From assembly GCA_016875225.1 (NCBI GenBank), contig VGRW01000022.1:1-48179 (forward strand): a stretch of 48,179 nucleotides of DNA, written 5' to 3'. This DNA comes from Deltaproteobacteria bacterium (lineage in GTDB: Bacteria > Myxococcota_A > UBA9160 > SZUA-336). This document shows, piece after piece, positions 43,627 to 48,179 of this stretch (positions are counted from its first letter, which is position 1; every line of letters starts with the position of its first letter). Both the position numbers and the translations under genes were made by a program. The notes beneath the pieces were generated by a model that saw only the letters and a list, made by a program, of their open reading frames with translations, was not told where the DNA came from and did no database searches.

Positions 43627-44096
43627 CCGAGCCCGCGGCGGACGAGCGCCTCGAGGTCGATCTGCGCGCGCGCGAACGGCGCGTCTACGACCGCCTGCGC
43701 GCGCGGGTCGTCGAGGCCGAGCCCGGCGCGAGCGCGGGCGTGCGCGACCTGCTGCTCTTCCTTCCCGACCTGGTCGTCCTGTTGCTGCGGCTGGTGCGCG
43801 ACCCGCGCGTCCCGGCGGGCGCGAAGGCGGTCGCGCTGCTCGGCGTCGGCTACGCACTCTCGCCGATCGATCTGGTCCCCGAGATCCTGTTCGGCCCGCT
43901 CGGCTTTCTCGACGATCTCCTGATCGCGACCGCATCCGTCTCGTGGGTCGTGAACCACGTGCATCCGGATCTCGTGCGCGCGCACTGGTCCGGATCCGGC
44001 GACGTGCTCGACGTCGTGAAGTCGGTGCTCGGCTGGTCCGAGAAGCTCGTCGGCAAGACGCTCTCGCGCTTGATCGGATTGCGCGAGAAGAGCTGA
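43623..44096 (+). CDS. DUF1232 (YkvA-like) membrane-associated protein
   Basis: 157 residues. The DUF1232 core is clear: V-R-D-P-R-V-P-A-G-A-K-A-V-A-L-L-G-V-G-Y-A-L-S-P-I-D-L-V-P-E, then L-G-F-L-D-D-L-L-I. It has two hydrophobic stretches and is probably membrane-bound; function unknown in general. ATG overlaps the msrB stop (ATGA), so it is coupled to methionine sulfoxide repair. The downstream neighbour converges 26 bases later. Confidence 0.85.
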   Translation: MTEPAADERLEVDLRARERRVYDRLRARVVEAEPGASAGVRDLLLFLPDLVVLLLRLVRDPRVPAGAKAVALLGVGYALSPIDLVPEILFGPLGFLDDLLIATASVSWVVNHVHPDLVRAHWSGSGDVLDVVKSVLGWSEKLVGKTLSRLIGLREKS

Positions 44097-44102
44097 TCGG
44101 CG

Positions 44103-44115
44103 GCGCTTCGAGCGC
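44103..44115. terminator. Weak hairpin between convergent genes
   Basis: GCGCT-TCG-AGCGC is a short perfect stem in the 26-base gap between the DUF1232 gene and the convergent ModA-like gene. There is no T-run; it could act as a bidirectional stop only weakly. Confidence 0.2.
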
Positions 44116-44122
44116 GCGGCGG

Positions 44123-44962
44123 CTAGCGGAGCTTCGCGCCGATGGGCAGGAAGCCGGCGTCGCCGAGCAGCTCCTGGCCGACCGGCCCCAGCGCCAGCGC
44201 CCGGAAATCCGCCGCGGCGCGCGGCTCCGCCGGCTCGCGCGCCGCGGAGATCGAGTAGAGCGCGGGAGTGTTCTGCTCGCTCGGCACGTCGATGCGCTGC
44301 ACGCCGCTGCCGGCGCCGGCGAAGCTCGTCGCGTAGACGATTCCGGCGTCCGCTTCCCCGGCTGCGACCTTCGCCAGCACCTCATCCGCCGTAGCGGCTT
44401 CGACAGCCGGATCCGGCGCGAGCTCGAGCCGCGACAGCACCCAGCGGGAATGGCGACCGATCGACGACGTGCGCGCGCCCAGCGCCAGGCGCAGGTCTTT
44501 GCGGCCCAGGTCGGCCAGGCCCTGCACCTGCTTCGGATTGCCGCTCGCGACGGCGATCGCGACGCGGTTTCGGGCGAGCTCGGCCGGGCTGCCGACGGCG
44601 GTGTGGCCCGCCGAGGTGATCCGGGCCATCACCGAGCTGTCGCCCACCGCGATCACGTCGCAGCGCTCTCCTGCGTTCATCGCGGCGAGAAGCTGCGTGC
44701 CGCCGTCGAAGTGCAGCGTGACGCTCGCGCCCGGGTGCTCCTGCTCGTAGCGTCGGGCGATCGCCTCGAACGCGCGGCGCAGCGAAGCGGTCGCGCAGAC
44801 CGCGAGAGTGTGCGGGCCCGAGGGCGCCTCGATCGCCGCGCCCGGCGCCGCCGGATCGGAAGCCGGGGAGGTTTCGCCTCCACATGCGCAGAGCAGCAGC
44901 AAGGTCGGGAGCGTGCCTCGCACGAGCGGTCCGAGTGCGCAGCGGGCGGAGCGGCTCGTCAT
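44123..44962 (-). CDS. ModA-like molybdate/sulfate-type solute-binding lipoprotein
   Basis: 279 residues. Lipobox L-C-A-C (Cys27) after a signal sequence. Mature domain is a two-lobe periplasmic binding fold of the ModA kind: A-T-A-S-L-R-R-A-F, F-D-G-G-T-Q-L-L, D-V-I-A-V-G-D and D-A-G-I-V-Y-A-T-S. Ligand is inferred as an oxyanion, probably molybdate or tungstate. No modB or modC is near. The ATG overlaps the acyl-CoA ligase stop (ATGA). Confidence 0.85.
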   Translation of the reverse strand: MTSRSARCALGPLVRGTLPTLLLLCACGGETSPASDPAAPGAAIEAPSGPHTLAVCATASLRRAFEAIARRYEQEHPGASVTLHFDGGTQLLAAMNAGERCDVIAVGDSSVMARITSAGHTAVGSPAELARNRVAIAVASGNPKQVQGLADLGRKDLRLALGARTSSIGRHSRWVLSRLELAPDPAVEAATADEVLAKVAAGEADAGIVYATSFAGAGSGVQRIDVPSEQNTPALYSISAAREPAEPRAAADFRALALGPVGQELLGDAGFLPIGAKLR

Positions 44963-46752
44963 CGGTCGAGCAGGTCCTCTCGCTCGGCCGCGCGGAACAC
45001 GGCGCGCAGGCGCTCGAAGTCGGCGGGCGTGAACGGCCGGTACGAGCTGTCGCCCCGCTCGCGGAAGAACAGCGGATCGCGCACACGGCGCGGATCGAAA
45101 TGCACCTTCTTCAAATTGCGCACGAGCACCTTCTGCGTGCCCGTGTACTCGAAGTCCGGGACGATCCGCACGAAGTCGGGGAACCACTTGCGGTCCATCC
45201 CGCCGTCGCGGATCTGTCGCTCGCAGAACTCGAAGAACTCCTTCGGGTCGAAGCTCGCGCCCTCGCGGAGCTTCAGCGCCGTCATCAGGAGCTCGTCGGA
45301 GACCGCGCACGGAACGCCGTAGGCGGCCGCGAGCGGCACGTCCGGATGCTCGGAGAGCAGACGGGCGACCTGCAGCGCGGAGAAGTTCTCGCCGTCCTTG
45401 CGGATCCAGTCGTCGGTGCGACCGTCGAAGAACAGGTAGCGCTTGCCGTTGCGCACGAGCACGTGCCCGAGATCGCCCGAGTGGTAGACGCCGTCGCGGT
45501 ACTTGGAGCTGTTCGCGTCCGGGTTGTCGAAGTAGCCCTGGAACAGCCCGGTCTCGGGGGCCTTCCGGCAGATCTCGCCGACCGCGGCGTCGTAGTTCAC
45601 GATCTTGCCCTCGGCGTCGAGCTCCGCAGGCGCGCACTCGCCGCCGCGCTCGTCGAGGATCTTCACGTTGGGGTCGGTGATCTCGCCGACGCTTCCGCGC
45701 GGATCGCCCATGCGCCGGAAGGTGCTAATCGCCGCCTCGGTCGAGCCGTAGAGCTCGAACATGTCGTCGAGACCCAGCCAGGCCGTGAACTTGTCGATGT
45801 CGACCGGCGAGGCGCCGTTGCCGATCGCGAAGCGAAGCCGGTTGCGCGCGTTCTCGGTCACCTCGCGCCGGATGCGCTCGGGATCCCCGCCGTGCTCCTT
45901 CTCGATCGCAGCGAGCACGTAGTGGACCGGCTCGCCCACGTAGTTCCACATGCTGACGCCGTACTCGAAGCAGTCGGGCACGAATCGGCTGCCGCTGAAG
46001 CGCTCGCGCAGTCCCATTCCGCCGCCGACCCAGAAGCAGGGCATGAGCCCGACGAAGAGCGAGTTCGAGTGGAACAGCGGCATGCACGCGTAGCCGATGT
46101 CGTCGCGGTGCATTCCGGTGTTCATCGACACGCCGACGCCCGTCGCGCAGAGCTTGAAGTGGTTGTTGATGATGCCCTTGGGCAGGCCCGTCGTGCCCGA
46201 GGTGTAGATCACCATCAGGTTGGTCTGCGGCGTGACGACGACGTCGGGGTAGGGCCGCGCCGCCTCTGCCGGGCCGACCTCCGCGTCGAGGCATCTTCGC
46301 AGCTCCGAGAGCGTGACGATGTTCTCGCGCGCCACGGTTCGCAGCTCCGCGCGCACGCGGTCGACCTCGGGCAGGAGCTTGTCGTCGACGACGAGCAGAC
46401 GAGAGCGCGAGTGATTGACGACCCCCGCCAGAACCTCCCCGCGCAGGCCCGTGTTGATGCCGAAGAGGGTCGCGCCCGCGATCCCGCAGCCGCCGAAGAG
46501 CGCAACCAGCTCCAGGTGGTTCTCGAGCAGCATCGCGACGTGCGGCGGCCGCTTCTCGTCGCTCGCGCCGAGCCTCCCCAGCACGAAGTGCGCCACTCGC
46601 GTCGCCTCGTCGCGGAAGCGCCGGTAGCTCCAGCGCCGCGCGTCGTGCATCAGGAAAACCTTGTCCGCGGTCTCGGGGTGCTCGGCGCGCACGCGGATCT
46701 GCTCGCGGAGGGTGAGTTCGGCCGGGGGAAACGAGATCGGTGTCTGGCTCAT
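44959..46752 (-). CDS. Acyl-CoA ligase (AMP-forming; FadD-like)
   Basis: 597-residue ANL-superfamily enzyme that makes acyl-CoA from fatty or aromatic acids via acyl-adenylate. P-loop-like Y-T-S-G-T-T-G-L-P-K-G, Y-G-S-T-E-A, Y-H-S-G-D and the A10 region with lysine in Y-T-G-T-Q-K-V are intact. It resembles FadD17/FATP-type ligases more than acetate ligases. Possible substrate source for the acyl-CoA dehydrogenase and MFE-2-like genes in this window. Divergent from mazG with 30 bases between starts. Confidence 0.9.
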   Translation of the reverse strand: MSQTPISFPPAELTLREQIRVRAEHPETADKVFLMHDARRWSYRRFRDEATRVAHFVLGRLGASDEKRPPHVAMLLENHLELVALFGGCGIAGATLFGINTGLRGEVLAGVVNHSRSRLLVVDDKLLPEVDRVRAELRTVARENIVTLSELRRCLDAEVGPAEAARPYPDVVVTPQTNLMVIYTSGTTGLPKGIINNHFKLCATGVGVSMNTGMHRDDIGYACMPLFHSNSLFVGLMPCFWVGGGMGLRERFSGSRFVPDCFEYGVSMWNYVGEPVHYVLAAIEKEHGGDPERIRREVTENARNRLRFAIGNGASPVDIDKFTAWLGLDDMFELYGSTEAAISTFRRMGDPRGSVGEITDPNVKILDERGGECAPAELDAEGKIVNYDAAVGEICRKAPETGLFQGYFDNPDANSSKYRDGVYHSGDLGHVLVRNGKRYLFFDGRTDDWIRKDGENFSALQVARLLSEHPDVPLAAAYGVPCAVSDELLMTALKLREGASFDPKEFFEFCERQIRDGGMDRKWFPDFVRIVPDFEYTGTQKVLVRNLKKVHFDPRRVRDPLFFRERGDSSYRPFTPADFERLRAVFRAAEREDLLDR

Positions 46753-46782
46753 GGGTCGCCGATCTTACCGTAAGATCACCGG

Positions 46783-47409
46783 ATGCCGAAGATCGACCGC
46801 CTGCTGCAGCTGATGGCTCGTCTGCGCGACCCGGCGGGCGGCTGCCCGTGGGATCTCGCCCAGAGCTTCGCGACCATCGCGCCGTACACGATCGAGGAGG
46901 CCTACGAGGTCGACGACGCGATCCGCAGAGCGGCCTGGCCCGAGCTCTGCGACGAGCTCGGGGACCTGCTGCTCCAGGTCGTCTTCCACGCGCAGATCGC
47001 GCGCGAGGCTGGGCTGTTCGACTTCGACGACGTGGTCGAAGCGATCTCGGCCAAGCTCGTGCGCCGGCATCCGAACGTCTTCGGCGACGCGCGCGTCGAG
47101 ACGGCCGCGGAGCAATCGCTCGCCTGGGACGCGCACAAGGCCGCCGAGCGCGAAGCCCGCGGCGTGGACGACCTGGACGCCGTGCCGCGCGCTCTCCCCG
47201 CGCTGATGCAGGCCGCAAAGCTCGCGCGCCGCGCGGACCGCGCCGGGCGGCGGTCGCGCGAGGGCGAACCGATCGGCGCAGCGGACGAGACGGCGGTGGG
47301 CGACGCGCTCTTCGAGCTCGCTCGCGGCGCCGCGCTTCGCGGCATCGATCCGGAGACCGCGCTGCGCAGGGCCTGTGAGCGCTTCCGCGCCCGAGCGCCG
47401 CGCGGCTAG
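46783..47409 (+). CDS. mazG: MazG-family nucleoside triphosphate pyrophosphohydrolase, short form
   Basis: 208-residue protein; E. coli MazG has 263. The N-terminal MazG domain is complete: R-L-R-D-P-x-G-G-C-P-W-D, T-I-E-E-A-Y-E-V and D-E-L-G-D-L-L-L-Q-V-V-F-H-A, the Glu/Asp metal cluster. The C-terminal second domain is shortened and lacks a clear repeat. It hydrolyses NTPs such as dGTP-like or damaged nucleotides. Followed after 15 bases by the CoA-transferase gene. Confidence 0.88.
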   Translation: MPKIDRLLQLMARLRDPAGGCPWDLAQSFATIAPYTIEEAYEVDDAIRRAAWPELCDELGDLLLQVVFHAQIAREAGLFDFDDVVEAISAKLVRRHPNVFGDARVETAAEQSLAWDAHKAAEREARGVDDLDAVPRALPALMQAAKLARRADRAGRRSREGEPIGAADETAVGDALFELARGAALRGIDPETALRRACERFRARAPRG

Positions 47410-47424
47410 GTTAGGATCGCGGCG

Positions 47425-48179
47425 ATGCTCGACGGCCTGCGCGTTCTAGATCTGAGCGACGAGCGGGGTCTGCTCTGCGGCCAGATCCTCGCGGATCTCG
47501 GCGCCGACGTGATCCTGATCGAGCCGCCGTCGGGATCTCCCGCGCGCCGGCTCGGTCCGTTCCTCGGGGACGCGCGCGATCCCGAGCGCTCGCTCTTCTT
47601 CTGGGCCTACGCGCGCGGCCGGCGCGGCGTGGTGCTCGACCTCGACAGCGTCGACGGACGCGCGCGCCTGCGCGAGCTCGCGCGCCGAGCGGACTTCCTG
47701 ATCGAGTCGTGGGCGCCGGGCCGGATGCGGGAGCTCGGTCTCGACCACGAGAGCCTCGCGCGCGACAACCCCGCGCTGATCGGCGTCTCGATCACGCCGT
47801 TCGGGCAGGACGGTCCGAAGTCCGGCTACGTTGCAACGGACCTGATCGCGATGGCGTCGGGCGGGCCCCTGTACCTGACCGGAGACGCCGACCGTGCGCC
47901 GCTTCGCGTCTCCGCGCCGCAGGCCTTCCACTTCGCGGCGGCCGAGGCGGCGATGGCGGCGCTCGTGGCGCATTTCGAGCGCGAGCGCTCCGGTCGCGGC
48001 CAACACGTGGATGTGTCGGCCCAACAGGCGCTCGGGCTCGCGACGCTGTACCGGATCCTGGACGCGCCCTGGGGGCAGGCGCCGGCGGAGCGCAGCTCCG
48101 GCGGGCTGCAGCTCGGCAAGCTCTTCATGCGCATGCGCTTCCCGACCCGCGACGGCTGGGTGGTGCTCGGCCCGGGCTT
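47425..48179 (+). CDS. CaiB/BaiF-type (family III) CoA-transferase, 3' end outside window
   Basis: First 251 residues of a family III CoA-transferase, the class transferring CoA between carboxylic acids. The N-terminal L-D-G-L-R-V-L-D-L-S-D, L-A-D-L-G-A-D-V-I-L-I-E-P and R-R-G-V-V-L-D-L are characteristic, and Asp139 in V-A-T-D-L-I is the family's catalytic Asp. The gene runs off the window. Lying after acyl-CoA-using genes, it fits the window's acyl-CoA theme. Confidence 0.9.
   Translation, partial: MLDGLRVLDLSDERGLLCGQILADLGADVILIEPPSGSPARRLGPFLGDARDPERSLFFWAYARGRRGVVLDLDSVDGRARLRELARRADFLIESWAPGRMRELGLDHESLARDNPALIGVSITPFGQDGPKSGYVATDLIAMASGGPLYLTGDADRAPLRVSAPQAFHFAAAEAAMAALVAHFERERSGRGQHVDVSAQQALGLATLYRILDAPWGQAPAERSSGGLQLGKLFMRMRFPTRDGWVVLGPG

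Overview
The window is one continuous stretch of a GC-rich, Gram-negative, aerobic-type bacterial chromosome. LpxD (lipid A), an outer-membrane porin, several lipoproteins and periplasmic proteins show an outer membrane. The mixture of housekeeping genes with LLM-type flavoenzymes, acyl-CoA dehydrogenases, a split multifunctional-enzyme-2-like beta-oxidation operon and a CoA-transferase suggests a deltaproteobacteria-like lineage (Myxococcota, Binatota or similar). That placement is inference from gene content, not a phylogeny. Genes are packed: no gap exceeds 300 bases, and no rRNA, tRNA, CRISPR array, insertion sequence or prophage was recognised.

Layout. 1-2873: end of the cell-elongation pair PBP2-RodA, then a HAD-IB phosphatase. 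2883-3564 (minus): a lipoprotein coupled to thioredoxin. 3637-11107 (plus): macro-domain protein, then a tightly coupled tetrapyrrole operon (HemX-like, HemA, HemC, fused CobA-HemD, HemB), followed by a small DUF4177-like protein and a lipoprotein with a metzincin zinc site. 11114-15199 (minus): LLM oxidoreductase, ABC1/UbiB kinase, a membrane protein and a small unknown. 15257-17114: CBS-pair protein and a MATE exporter, convergent. 17231-22582 (plus): aldehyde dehydrogenase, LpxD, RNase HII, a small unknown, cysteine synthase, and a TetR regulator that seems to start with CTG. 22596-23369 (minus): two paralogous secreted four-cysteine proteins. 23552-24783: acyl carrier protein and FabH. 24780-30877: small membrane protein (minus), then UDPGP-family uridylyltransferase, DNA polymerase I with a decayed proofreading domain, and an ECF sigma / anti-sigma / exported protein trio. 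30932-33227: two adjacent acyl-CoA dehydrogenases that look like subunits of one heteromeric enzyme. 33178-36687 (minus): porin, FMN-binding protein, four-helix membrane protein and ApbE flavin transferase, an extracytoplasmic flavinylation module with a Fur-like sequence upstream. 36852-41706 (plus): aminotransferase, then TetR / (3R)-hydroxyacyl-CoA dehydrogenase / MaoC hydratase / SCP2-type thiolase. 41710-44096: second MATE exporter, MsrB, DUF1232 protein. 44123-46752 (minus): acyl-CoA ligase coupled to an orphan ModA-like lipoprotein. 46783-48179: MazG and the start of a CaiB/BaiF CoA-transferase, cut by the window edge.

How they work together: three themes recur. Tetrapyrrole synthesis is gathered in one translationally coupled operon. 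Acyl-CoA metabolism (two acyl-CoA dehydrogenases, hydratase, dehydrogenase, thiolase, ligase, CoA-transferase, TetR regulators) suggests growth on fatty-acid, branched or steroid-like substrates; the substrate cannot be read from sequence. Envelope redox (ApbE module, thioredoxin, MsrB, HemX) is the third. The best candidate for something under-described is the porin/FMN-bind/4-TM/ApbE operon; the tandem four-cysteine secreted proteins and the metzincin lipoprotein behind the heme operon come next. Stop and start codons overlap by 4 bases at many junctions, often with TTG as start codon.
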